61,287 nt of DNA from contig WUAI01000018.1 of assembly GCA_009827225.1 (NCBI GenBank), positions 1 to 61,287 of the forward strand, written 5' to 3'. A program made the translations under genes and the position numbers. The stretch comes from Flavobacteriaceae bacterium (lineage in GTDB: Bacteria; Bacteroidota; Bacteroidia; Flavobacteriales; Flavobacteriaceae). Positions 1 through 8,087 of the stretch are shown in pieces; positions within the stretch are counted from its first letter, which is position 1; every line of letters begins with the position of its first letter. The notes under the pieces were generated by a model. It ran no database searches, was not told the DNA's origin, and saw only the letters and a list, made by a program, of their open reading frames with translations.

Positions 1-11
1 GATAGAAATTC

Positions 12-19
12 TATCTTTA
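12..19 (+). promoter_or_regulatory. TAnnTTTG-like -7 element before the SRPBCC gene
   Basis: TATCTTTA matches the Bacteroidetes -7 consensus TAnnTTTG at all but the last base. It lies 17 nt before the TTG chosen as start of the next gene, which supports that start rather than a gene running in from outside the window. No -33 box can be judged this near the edge. Confidence 0.4.
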
Positions 20-36
20 TACAAAGGTTTAGCAAT

Positions 37-468
37 TTGTCCGGACACACTATATATCACAATCTTAGAATCAACGCTTCGGCGTCTGAGGTATATGATG
101 GAATAACACTTCCTCATCACTTGAACAATTGGTGGACATTACGCTGTACAGGTACACCGGAATTGGGATCCGAGTACAATTTTTATTTTGCTCCGGAATA
201 CAATTGGTACGGCCAGGTTATTTCCGCAGAACCCAATCAATCCTTTCATGTAAAGATGACCAGTGCCGACCCGGATTGGGAACCCACGACTTTTGGTTTT
301 GATCTATTAGAAAATAATCATGGGGTCAACGTGCAATTCTGGCACCGTAATTGGCCGGAAGAGAACGATCATTTCAAGCATTCCTCATTTTGCTGGGTGC
401 TATTGTTAAACGGATTAAAAAACTATTTGGAGATCGGAGAGGTCATTCCATTCGAAAAAAGAGCATAA
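37..468 (+). CDS. SRPBCC / AHSA1-type START-like domain protein
   Basis: A 143-residue soluble protein with the layout of the SRPBCC (Bet v1-like, AHSA1) family: an N-terminal strand with the 'NASASEVYDGIT' type start, a Trp-rich stretch (NNWWT), and a C-terminal helix ending near residue 135. Family members bind hydrophobic ligands in a deep cavity or act as Hsp90 co-chaperones; the ligand here is unknown. The start is TTG; the frame is open to the window edge, so an upstream start cannot be fully excluded, but the promoter-like element just upstream and the match of this N-terminus to the family favour TTG. It ends 11 bp before the glycosidase gene on the same strand. Confidence 0.7.
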   Translation: MSGHTIYHNLRINASASEVYDGITLPHHLNNWWTLRCTGTPELGSEYNFYFAPEYNWYGQVISAEPNQSFHVKMTSADPDWEPTTFGFDLLENNHGVNVQFWHRNWPEENDHFKHSSFCWVLLLNGLKNYLEIGEVIPFEKRA

Positions 469-479
469 TTCTTCACCCT

Positions 480-2882
480 ATGAAAATAAATCGATTCTAC
501 CCCTTACTATGTATCGCATTTGCTACCATTTTAGCGAGTTGTAATCAGAACAAAGAAGATAAACCTGCACAGTTACTCAGCGATGCCCCGAGTATTGAGG
601 GCAGTAAAGAATATATCGATTCCCCTTTTGTTACGGCAGGTGATCGGGTCTATATGGTGGGACACCAAAACGGCTCATTTCCCGAATTAGGATGGCACAT
701 AAAAGGAGAGATGGGAGGCATTTGGAATCATCCGATCAAGTTGATGGACGGATTTGATTTGAAATTAAAGGCAGGAGACGACATGCTCGCCCTGAATAAT
801 GCACACACCTTTCGAAATTATCCTTTTGCCAATAAACACTACTATTCCTGGGAAGATAAGAATATAGAGATTGAGAGACATCAGTTTGTTCCTGACGGCA
901 AAGAAGGTGTTTTTATCAAATTAAAAATCAATAACCTGAACGATAATGAGCAAACCATAGATTTCACATTGGATGCCCATACCGATTTACTTCCTACCTG
1001 GTTGGGAGAACGAACTGGAATGTACGATGGTATCGACCAGGCCAGATTTGACGAAGAGAACAAGTTTTGGGTGGTAAAAGATAGTTTGAATCCGTGGTAT
1101 GTGGTCGTTGGAACTCCTCTGGGTCCTTATCAAACGTCTTCAGGAGAATCAAATTATAAGGGAAATGGTCTTACGGTAAGTTCTTCCTATGAACTGGTAT
1201 TACCCAAAGGGATGACGGATATAAAAATAGTGATGGCCGGTTCCATGGTCTCTGAAGAAGAGGCGATAGCCACGTATAAGGACATTATGGACAATTGGAA
1301 GTCGCAGTTGCAGAGTAAACAGGACCGCTATGCGCAGTTGGCGAATCAAACAAAACTAACCACTTCCGATCCTGAAATGAACGAAGTATTCGAATGGCTA
1401 AAATACAATAGTGACTGGTTGGTACGAACAGTGCCTGGCATTGGAAGCGGCATTGGAGCGGGAATACCGGATTATCCCTGGTGGTTTGGAGTGGATAGCG
1501 AATATGCGCTCCAGGGTTATATGGCCATCGGACAAAAAGATGTGGTTTACAATACCATTGCACTTTTGGATAGTGTCTCAAATGCAGTAAATGGCAACGG
1601 ACGAATCATCCACGAGATGTCTACCAATGGAACGGTTTTCAATCCCGGAAATATTAACGAAACGCCGCAGTTTGCGACCCTAATCTGGAAGATTTACCAG
1701 TGGAACGGTGATAAGGACTTTCTCGAAAAATATTTTCCAACAATAGAGAAAGGTTTGAACTGGCTGCTGGAAGCGAATGATGAAGATCAAAACTTATTTC
1801 CCGATGGCTTCGGAATGATGGAGATCCACGGATTGGACAGCGAAATGATCGATGTGGCGGCCTATACGCAAAAGGCATTTACTGATGCTTCCAAAATTGC
1901 AGCTGTTTTAGGACGTACCGGACTGCAAACTTCGTACGCGGAATTGGCGGAAGAATTACGATTGAAAATAAATGAAGAATTTTGGAGTGAAGACTTCAAC
2001 TCATATGCCGATTTCATCGGTACCGATGAGCAAGCCCTGCATCTTATCGATGATGCCATTGTACGTGCCGACACCCTGGGTAAACCCTGGGCCGTGGAAG
2101 AACTCGAATCCACCAAAGAGGCCATTCTTGCAAATCCTTCCGAAGAACCTCGGCCATTCGTACTGCACCATAATTGGGTAGTAAATACGCCCATGGAAGT
2201 GGGTATTGCTGATTTTGATAAAGCGGAAAAGGCACTCAAAACAGCCGAAAAGTTTGTGAATCCTTTCGGGGTATTTGTAACCGGAATCGATCGAGACGAA
2301 TCTGCCGGATCCGACGATGGTTCTTTCAAGGGCAGTAAAATATTCTCTTACACCGGGGCAGTAATGACATTGCCAACGGGAGTGCAGATCATTGCCGAAA
2401 ATAACTACGGTAATCCGGATAAAGCACTTAATTATATGAAGAGAATGAATCGTTCTTTCAGTTACGCTTTGCCGGGTAGTATGTATGAGGTGTCACCCGA
2501 TTATGGCATGATGGTCCAGGCCTGGAACATCTACAGCTATGCGGTTCCCATTGTGCATCAATTCTTCGGAATAAAGCCGGATGCCGCCAATAAAAAAGTA
2601 ATTATCAGGCCGCAAATGCCTTCTAGCTGGGAGCAGGCCGACCTCGAGAACGTTGCTATTGGAGACAATACCATTTCGGTGTATTATGATACCAGTGGTG
2701 GTTCTTTGGACATCAATGTCGAGCAAACTGGCGATTGGGCTATTGAAGTTCAATTACAAGGAATCGATGCGGATAAATTGAGTATTTCAGAAGGATCATC
2801 GGCCGGTAATTCCAAAAACAATATGGCGGTGATCAGTTCTTCGGAAAATTCCATTCGAATTCAGCAGTCTGATGAGAAATAG
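480..2882 (+). CDS. secreted lipoprotein (alpha/alpha)6-barrel glycosidase, glycogen-debranching/GH15-GH63-like
   Basis: An 800-residue protein exported as a lipoprotein: hydrophobic signal followed by lipobox LASC with Cys21. The N-terminal half (about 25-330) looks like a beta-sandwich carbohydrate domain, and the rest (about 330-740) like a six-hairpin barrel, with acidic and aromatic motifs such as DYPWWFGVDSEYALQG and NETPQFATLIWKIYQW and the typical C-terminal 'GIKPDA...RPQMPSSW' sheet. This resembles amylo-alpha-1,6-glucosidase/glycogen-debranching (GH133), GH15 and GH63 proteins; the exact substrate cannot be told. The start at 480 is chosen because the signal peptide begins there; an in-frame ATG at 351 lies in the preceding gene and adds no signal. 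It overlaps the esterase lipoprotein downstream by 11 bp, so the two are probably translated together. No SusC/SusD genes lie nearby. Confidence 0.75.
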   Translation: MKINRFYPLLCIAFATILASCNQNKEDKPAQLLSDAPSIEGSKEYIDSPFVTAGDRVYMVGHQNGSFPELGWHIKGEMGGIWNHPIKLMDGFDLKLKAGDDMLALNNAHTFRNYPFANKHYYSWEDKNIEIERHQFVPDGKEGVFIKLKINNLNDNEQTIDFTLDAHTDLLPTWLGERTGMYDGIDQARFDEENKFWVVKDSLNPWYVVVGTPLGPYQTSSGESNYKGNGLTVSSSYELVLPKGMTDIKIVMAGSMVSEEEAIATYKDIMDNWKSQLQSKQDRYAQLANQTKLTTSDPEMNEVFEWLKYNSDWLVRTVPGIGSGIGAGIPDYPWWFGVDSEYALQGYMAIGQKDVVYNTIALLDSVSNAVNGNGRIIHEMSTNGTVFNPGNINETPQFATLIWKIYQWNGDKDFLEKYFPTIEKGLNWLLEANDEDQNLFPDGFGMMEIHGLDSEMIDVAAYTQKAFTDASKIAAVLGRTGLQTSYAELAEELRLKINEEFWSEDFNSYADFIGTDEQALHLIDDAIVRADTLGKPWAVEELESTKEAILANPSEEPRPFVLHHNWVVNTPMEVGIADFDKAEKALKTAEKFVNPFGVFVTGIDRDESAGSDDGSFKGSKIFSYTGAVMTLPTGVQIIAENNYGNPDKALNYMKRMNRSFSYALPGSMYEVSPDYGMMVQAWNIYSYAVPIVHQFFGIKPDAANKKVIIRPQMPSSWEQADLENVAIGDNTISVYYDTSGGSLDINVEQTGDWAIEVQLQGIDADKLSISEGSSAGNSKNNMAVISSSENSIRIQQSDEK

Positions 2883-3744
2883 GATCCTGACCACAGGCAT
2901 CTCGTTGTTATCGATTTTGCTCTATGTGAGTTGCAATCAGCCGGTGAAAACTTTTAACGGCCAGGTTGAGGAAATCAGCATGTATTCAGAGGTACTAAAG
3001 CGTGAAGTAGCTTACAATATTTATAATGCGGTCTCAAAAGACTCGCTTGTTTCTCCAAAACATGTCTTGTATTTGCTTCACGGTCATGGAGGAGACCACC
3101 AGGACTGGTTCCAGGAAACAGAAGGACATGTAGTCAGATTATTGGATTCTTTGATTGCCTCGAAATTGATTCCCCCGGTTATTGCGATAAGTGCAGATGC
3201 AGGAAACTCATGGTACGTGGATCGTCATGACAAGATGGAGACTTTTTATATCACAGAATTTATTCCCTATATCGAAGAACAACTGGAGTTGCCCTCCCAA
3301 TACGAAAGGGTGATTGCCGGAAATTCGGCGGGAGGATACGGCACGCTGAGGTTTTCGCTTTTATTCCCGGAAATGTTTAATGACGTGATCCTCCTAAGTC
3401 CTGCGGCCTATAATCCGTCACCGCCGGCTATTTCCTCCTCCCGTAAGATCGATGTTTTTGCTGAAAATGGGACTTTCAACGACTCGATATGGCAGTCATA
3501 TTCCTATCTCCATCTCGTTCCGGAATTTGTAAAAAGTAACGATCTCCCGAAGTTTTATATTTCAGTTGGAGACGATGATGCCTACAACATTGTGCCTGTG
3601 GTTACTGAAATTCAACAAACTCTATTGGAAAAGGGAATAGAGAATGAACTCAGGATCACCAATGGCGGTCATGACTGGACCTGCTGGCAACAAAATTTCA
3701 GCGACGCATTAACCCAAATCTTTCAGGAGGTTAACGACGAATAA
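2872..3744 (+). CDS. esterase D-like alpha/beta hydrolase lipoprotein
   Basis: A 290-residue lipoprotein (lipobox YVSC, Cys21) of the putative-esterase family (esterase D / feruloyl esterase / S-formylglutathione hydrolase fold). Visible features: the oxyanion strand LYLLHGHGGD, the nucleophile elbow GNSAGG with Ser152, an acid-loop candidate in VGDDDAY, and the terminal His in NGGHDW. Members cleave carboxylic esters, including acyl groups on sugars. The start codon sits inside the end of the glycosidase gene, implying translational coupling and a joint task, for example de-esterifying a glycan that the glycosidase then attacks; that link is inference. Its last 14 bp overlap the convergent T9SS gene. 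Confidence 0.75.
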   Translation: MRNRILTTGISLLSILLYVSCNQPVKTFNGQVEEISMYSEVLKREVAYNIYNAVSKDSLVSPKHVLYLLHGHGGDHQDWFQETEGHVVRLLDSLIASKLIPPVIAISADAGNSWYVDRHDKMETFYITEFIPYIEEQLELPSQYERVIAGNSAGGYGTLRFSLLFPEMFNDVILLSPAAYNPSPPAISSSRKIDVFAENGTFNDSIWQSYSYLHLVPEFVKSNDLPKFYISVGDDDAYNIVPVVTEIQQTLLEKGIENELRITNGGHDWTCWQQNFSDALTQIFQEVNDE

Positions 3745-4951
3745 ATCGATGGATTTGATCATTGTTTCCGTCTGAAATCTTCAAGATATAGAGCTGCGGA
3801 GAAAGCTTTGAGACATCCAGATTCATCGAAGACACATTTTGTTCCTCGGTTTGGAAGACCAGCCGACCGGACAAGTCGTAAATTCCCACTGAGTAGGTCA
3901 TGGTGTCGTTCAGTCTATAAAGTACCAATGTATTTGAAGCAGGGTTCGGTGCTAAATAGATTTCACTTTCGTCAAAATCATTAATACTCAATACTCCATC
4001 GGTTTCAATCACAAAGCCGGTAACGATAAAAGTCCCGTTGTTCACATTAGTAAGTCTCACAAAAATGGGCTGAGGGTTCCCGATGTTTTGGTAGGCCTCC
4101 GGATTAGGAATGGCATCGGTTCCTTCAATCGCACCTGTGCTGGTTTCATGGTACGTAAATTGAAAAATTGCAGGATCCTGGGAACCTAATATCAACGCTT
4201 CATTCACGGTAAGATCGAAAATAGCTAAGCCGTCACCATCGCCTTCAATGATCACAATATCTTCGGGTTCGGTGTCGATAATTGGGCAATCGATATAGAC
4301 GATTAAATCGAGTTCGACTATTTCATAACAAGGTAATGGTGCTGGTGGAACATCGAATTCCACTCGTGCATAAATTGTTTGAAAAAAAGGAACAACGTTG
4401 GTATACGGACTTGCCAAGGCCAATCCCACATCGCCAGTCTCCGCATCGTCCTGAGTTGCGTAATATAGTACAGAAGTATCTGTCATGCCTTCCAGGATTT
4501 CATCATCTTTAGAATGGAGATCAAATTCGGCAAATCCATCGTTATTATCATCACAAACTTCAAGGGGTGTTGGACTCACGGGAGTGGGCAACGGATAAAC
4601 AATCAGCGTAACACTGGTCACGTCAAATTCGGTAGTCACAATGTTTGTCAAACGAATAAATACCTCTTGCGGATTCGAAACATTCAAATATTGCGTAGGA
4701 TCAAAAATAGCATTGATATTCGCATCTGCGTCTGCCAAGGATAGAAAGAAAGCAATTTCCAGATTTGTAGGATCCTGAGCGCCTATCACTTCAGGTTCCA
4801 CAACCGTTAAATCAAAGAACGATAATTCATCAAACTCGCTTCCGCTAGCCAAATCGTCACACAAACGCAGTGGATCCGGTTGATTCGCAGTGACCTGGCC
4901 ATTCAAAGAAAAAGTCGTTCCAACAAGCAATAAAAGAATCAGTGATCGCAT
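3731..4951 (-). CDS. T9SS type A-sorted surface protein with three FDLT/NPQ repeats
   Basis: A 406-residue exported protein. It has an N-terminal signal peptide (cleavage after about residue 18), then three modules of about 95 residues (roughly 26-120, 121-222, 223-318) with the pattern 'CDD ... FDLT ... NPxxYxNxxNPQxIFVRLTN'; the middle one is the most divergent. A C-terminal type A sorting domain (APNPASNTL, GIYDLSGRLV, YILKISD, ending in basic residues) follows. T9SS domains of this kind direct cargo across the outer membrane and are removed on attachment to the surface. The downstream paralogue on the same strand starts only 4 bp upstream of this gene, so the pair forms an operon. Function is unknown; adhesion is a guess. 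Confidence 0.8.
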   Translation of the reverse strand: MRSLILLLLVGTTFSLNGQVTANQPDPLRLCDDLASGSEFDELSFFDLTVVEPEVIGAQDPTNLEIAFFLSLADADANINAIFDPTQYLNVSNPQEVFIRLTNIVTTEFDVTSVTLIVYPLPTPVSPTPLEVCDDNNDGFAEFDLHSKDDEILEGMTDTSVLYYATQDDAETGDVGLALASPYTNVVPFFQTIYARVEFDVPPAPLPCYEIVELDLIVYIDCPIIDTEPEDIVIIEGDGDGLAIFDLTVNEALILGSQDPAIFQFTYHETSTGAIEGTDAIPNPEAYQNIGNPQPIFVRLTNVNNGTFIVTGFVIETDGVLSINDFDESEIYLAPNPASNTLVLYRLNDTMTYSVGIYDLSGRLVFQTEEQNVSSMNLDVSKLSPQLYILKISDGNNDQIHRFIRR

Positions 4952-4955
4952 ACTA

Positions 4956-5867
4956 TTATTTTTTGATAAAGGATTTCACTTCGGATTGCCCTTCGCTCAT
5001 AAATTTAATAAAATAGGTTCCTAGCGCAAGCGAACTTATATCTACAGGTATTGAAATTTGGGTATTCGATATCCTTCTGTCCATGATTAATACACCCAAA
5101 GGGTTATACACCTGAAGAGTTACTTCCGAAAGTTCATGGGGAAACACTAGGAATAATTCATCTGAAGTCGGATTCGGATACAGAGCAACCTGGCCCAATA
5201 ATGCTTCCTCAAGCCCCAAGGCACCATCTGTTTGAATTTCAAATTCGAAGAACTCAACTTCGCAACCGGATATGAAATATTCGTATCGGCCATATATGAT
5301 CTGCGGATTTGTGACATTCGTATACGCTTCCGGATCTGAAATCGGGTTTTCATTATTTAGAGCATCTGCTTGTGATGTAAAATAATTGAACTGAAAGTCA
5401 AAAGGATCTACCCCGCCTAGCATTTGGGCTTCATTCACAGTAAGATCAAAAACAGCTTCGGAATTGCCATCTCCTTCATCTACAAAGATATTATCCGGCG
5501 GTGAAGCGACGACGGGTATTTTCGGAACAAATAACTGAAAGGAGACAACACTCCATCCTTGTCCGGCCGTGCTTTGAAGCCTTGCCCATATTGGTTCCGG
5601 ATTGGCAATGTTCTGGTAGTTTTCAGGGTTCGGAATGGCATTGATTCCGCTTAATGCACCACCCGAGGTAATATGATAAGTGACCACCACATTCGATTGC
5701 CCATTGATTATTACTGCTTCATTCTGAGTAAGATCAAAAATCTCGGTTTCATCGCCGGGATTGTTCACATCGCATTGAATAATATCGTCGGGTACCCCCG
5801 CATTTACCTGCGCTAGCCCATTTCCGAAGAAAAAAGAAAATAAAATCAGGGTAAATATGTTTCGCAT
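4956..5867 (-). CDS. T9SS type A-sorted surface protein with two FDLT/NPQ repeats
   Basis: A 303-residue paralogue of the next gene in the operon. It has a signal peptide ending near GLAQ (residues 17-20), two repeat modules (about 24-113 and 114-215) sharing 'FDLTQNEA', 'IPNPENYQNIANPEPIW' and 'FDLTVNEAQMLGG', and a type A T9SS sorting domain (LYPNPTSDELFL, LGTYFIKFMS, ending SFIKK). The two genes differ mainly in repeat number, which suggests duplication with gain or loss of modules. It is first in its operon: a TAnnTTTG element lies 17 nt upstream, back-to-back with the promoter of the divergent methyltransferase gene. No catalytic motif is visible. Confidence 0.8.
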   Translation of the reverse strand: MRNIFTLILFSFFFGNGLAQVNAGVPDDIIQCDVNNPGDETEIFDLTQNEAVIINGQSNVVVTYHITSGGALSGINAIPNPENYQNIANPEPIWARLQSTAGQGWSVVSFQLFVPKIPVVASPPDNIFVDEGDGNSEAVFDLTVNEAQMLGGVDPFDFQFNYFTSQADALNNENPISDPEAYTNVTNPQIIYGRYEYFISGCEVEFFEFEIQTDGALGLEEALLGQVALYPNPTSDELFLVFPHELSEVTLQVYNPLGVLIMDRRISNTQISIPVDISSLALGTYFIKFMSEGQSEVKSFIKK

Positions 5868-5883
5868 AGTTCAATTTTTTTTT

Positions 5884-5891
5884 CAAAGCTA
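5884..5891 (-). promoter_or_regulatory. TAnnTTTG -7 element for the T9SS pair
   Basis: On the minus strand the sequence reads TAGCTTTG, a full match to the Bacteroidetes -7 consensus, 16 nt before the ATG at 5867. With the plus-strand element at 5921 it forms a compact divergent promoter region. Confidence 0.6.
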
Positions 5892-5920
5892 CTTAATATT
5901 TACCGAATGTGATAGTTAAT

Positions 5921-5928
5921 TATCTTTG
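5921..5928 (+). promoter_or_regulatory. TAnnTTTG -7 element for the TrmH-family gene
   Basis: TATCTTTG, a full consensus match, ends 4 nt before the ATG at 5933. With transcription normally starting about 4-7 nt past this element, the message would begin at or next to the start codon, so it should be leaderless. An upstream in-frame start at 5909 would precede the promoter and is rejected. Confidence 0.65.
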
Positions 5929-5932
5929 CCAC

Positions 5933-6727
5933 ATGCACAAGCAAATTTCCAGTCTTCAAAATCCTCTAGTCAAGCAATTCGTGCTGCTTTCTGAAAAGTC
6001 AAGGGAGCGCAAAAAGCAAGGAATTTTTGTGATTGAAGGCAAAAGGGAAATTTCTCTCGCCATCCAGGGAGGAATAAGCATCCAGACGGTTTTGTTTTCT
6101 TCGGAAATATTCGAAGGCGAGATTTCGACTTTTATGACCAGCGAAACGGAAATTATCGAAATAAGCACCGAGATTTACGAAAAACTGGCTTATCGCAAAG
6201 GCACTGAAGGCATATTGGCCATGGCTAAAACCAGAGAAAACACTTTGGAATCTTTAGAATTACAAAGTGACAATCCGTTGATCCTGGTAGCCGAAGCTCC
6301 CGAAAAACCCGGAAATATCGGGGCGCTACTCCGAACCGCTGATGCTGCCAACCTGGATGCTGTGATCATTGCCAACCCCAGGACCGATCTCTATAACCCG
6401 AATATCATTCGTAGTAGTGTTGGCTGTGTTTTTACCAATAAGATTGCCCAGGGAAGTACTTCAGAGATCATACAATTTTTGAAGGAAAATGAGATCACTA
6501 TCTATTGTGCGGCATTACAGTCATCCGAATTATACCATCATTGTAATTTAACTACATCAACAGCTTTGGTGGTGGGTACGGAAGCTGATGGATTGAGTGA
6601 GGAATGGATCAATAATAGCGATCAAAATATCGTAATACCAATGCAAGGAAGCATTGATAGCATGAATGTTTCGGTAGCAGCGGGAATTCTTATCTTTGAA
6701 GCCAAACGACAACGAAACTTTCAATAA
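5933..6727 (+). CDS. TrmH/SpoU-family RNA 2'-O-methyltransferase
   Basis: A 264-residue SPOUT-class methyltransferase that uses S-adenosylmethionine to methylate a ribose 2'-hydroxyl in rRNA or tRNA. It has an N-terminal substrate-binding domain (about 1-95, starting 'HKQISSLQNPLVKQF') and a C-terminal knot domain with the three SpoU motifs: EAPEKPGNIGALLRTADAA, GTEADGLSEEW and IPMQGSIDSMNVSVAAGI. The fold and motifs make the class secure; the target nucleotide is not readable from sequence. The start at 5933 follows from the promoter position. It is transcribed alone, divergent from the T9SS operon. Confidence 0.88.
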   Translation: MHKQISSLQNPLVKQFVLLSEKSRERKKQGIFVIEGKREISLAIQGGISIQTVLFSSEIFEGEISTFMTSETEIIEISTEIYEKLAYRKGTEGILAMAKTRENTLESLELQSDNPLILVAEAPEKPGNIGALLRTADAANLDAVIIANPRTDLYNPNIIRSSVGCVFTNKIAQGSTSEIIQFLKENEITIYCAALQSSELYHHCNLTTSTALVVGTEADGLSEEWINNSDQNIVIPMQGSIDSMNVSVAAGILIFEAKRQRNFQ

Positions 6728-6769
6728 AAACCCGAACGCTGCGTTTCTTTTGAACATTGTCCTAATCTC

Positions 6770-8002
6770 ATGAGTCCGGAAACTCTTTTTTATTTAATCA
6801 TTGGAATCATCCTGTTCAATTTTGCACTGGACAAGTTTCTGGCCCATTTGAATGCCAACAAGTTTAAGGATCCTATTCCTGCGGAACTGGTAGACGTTTA
6901 TGATGCTGAGGAATACGCAAAATCACAGGATTATAAAAAGGTCAAGTATCGTTTCGGACTCTGGGTCTCCTCCATTTCAATCATAGCTACACTGGCATTC
7001 TTTTTCTTTGATGGATTTGCCTATGTGGACGCCTGGGCACGCTCGTTTTCAGACCATCCCATTTTAATAGCCCTGGCCTTTTTCGGTATCATAATGTTCG
7101 CAAGTGATATCCTGGGAACTCCGTTTGCCTATTACAATACTTTTGTGATCGAAGAGAAATTCGGGTTCAACAAGACCACACGCCGCACCTTCTTTTTAGA
7201 TAAGATCAAAGGATGGCTCATGGCAGCAATTTTGGGCGGAGGAATTCTTTCCCTGATCATTTGGTTTTACCAGGTGACCGGAAAGGATTTTTGGCTCTAT
7301 GCCTGGGGAGCTGTGGCATTTTTTGCCATTGTTATGAATATGTTCTACGCCAGAATCATCGTCCCTATTTTCAATAAACAAACTCCTTTAGAACCGGGTT
7401 CTCTGCGGTCCCAGATCGAAAGTTATGCTGGAAAGGTAGGATTTAGTCTGAAGAACATTTTTGTGATCGATGGTTCGAAAAGAAGTACCAAGGCGAATGC
7501 TTATTTCTCTGGCTTTGGGCGTGAAAAGAGAATCACTTTATACGACACCCTCATCAAAGATCTGGAAGAGGATGAGATAGTTGCAGTTCTTGCTCACGAG
7601 GTTGGACATTATAAGAGAAAACACATTATTGTGAATCTCATTGTGTCCGTCCTTACCACCGGATTTACCTTATGGCTGTTTTCGCTTTTTGTGGATAATA
7701 GCACCTTATCTGCTGCGTTGGGAGTATCTCAACCTTCTTTTCATATCGGATTGATCGCCTTTGGGGTCCTTTACACCCCTATTTCGGAAGTAACCGGTTT
7801 GCTGATGAACTATTTGTCACGAAAATTTGAGTATCAGGCAGATAATTATGCCAAAACGACGTATGCGGCACCCCCGCTCATTTCAGCATTAAAAAAATTG
7901 TCCAAAAACAGTTTGAGCAACCTCACCCCGCATCCGGCCTATGTTTTCATGCATTATTCTCATCCCACCCTTTTGAATCGTTTTCAGAATTTAAACCGCT
8001 GA
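6770..8002 (+). CDS. M48-family Ste24-like zinc metalloprotease (CAAX protease type)
   Basis: A 410-residue membrane protein with an N-terminal segment (1-20), several further helices (about 60-85, 95-120, 145-170, 175-195, 290-315, 325-345) and the zinc site HEVGH at residues 276-280, with the third ligand Glu354 in FEYQAD. This is the Ste24 pattern, including the preceding M48 N-terminal domain, and the length fits the family. In bacteria such enzymes take part in membrane protein quality control; no CAAX prenylation is expected here. The gene stands alone between the methyltransferase and rel. Confidence 0.9.
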   Translation: MSPETLFYLIIGIILFNFALDKFLAHLNANKFKDPIPAELVDVYDAEEYAKSQDYKKVKYRFGLWVSSISIIATLAFFFFDGFAYVDAWARSFSDHPILIALAFFGIIMFASDILGTPFAYYNTFVIEEKFGFNKTTRRTFFLDKIKGWLMAAILGGGILSLIIWFYQVTGKDFWLYAWGAVAFFAIVMNMFYARIIVPIFNKQTPLEPGSLRSQIESYAGKVGFSLKNIFVIDGSKRSTKANAYFSGFGREKRITLYDTLIKDLEEDEIVAVLAHEVGHYKRKHIIVNLIVSVLTTGFTLWLFSLFVDNSTLSAALGVSQPSFHIGLIAFGVLYTPISEVTGLLMNYLSRKFEYQADNYAKTTYAAPPLISALKKLSKNSLSNLTPHPAYVFMHYSHPTLLNRFQNLNR

Positions 8003-8075
8003 TGGCCTGAGGCTAAAAATAAGTTTCAGAAAACCGAATTGGCGCAAAATTTGTTGGCTATTTAAAGGAATATTG

Positions 8076-8083
8076 TATTTTTA
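8076..8083 (+). promoter_or_regulatory. promoter for rel: TTG-N19-TATTTTTA
   Basis: TATTTTTA (one mismatch to TAnnTTTG at the last base) is preceded by TTG at 8054-8056 with 19 nt between, the expected spacing for the -33/-7 pair of Bacteroidetes sigma factor. The element ends 4 nt before the rel ATG, so a leaderless transcript is likely. Confidence 0.5.
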
Positions 8084-8087
8084 ATTT

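Noticed and set aside
351-479. An ATG extending the glycosidase upstream by 43 codons
   Set aside because: It overlaps the SRPBCC gene in another frame and would put a basic stretch before the signal peptide; the lipoprotein signal begins at 480.
1862-2329. A 155-codon minus-strand open frame inside the glycosidase gene
   Set aside because: Low-complexity Ser-rich translation with no family match; a shadow of the plus-strand gene.
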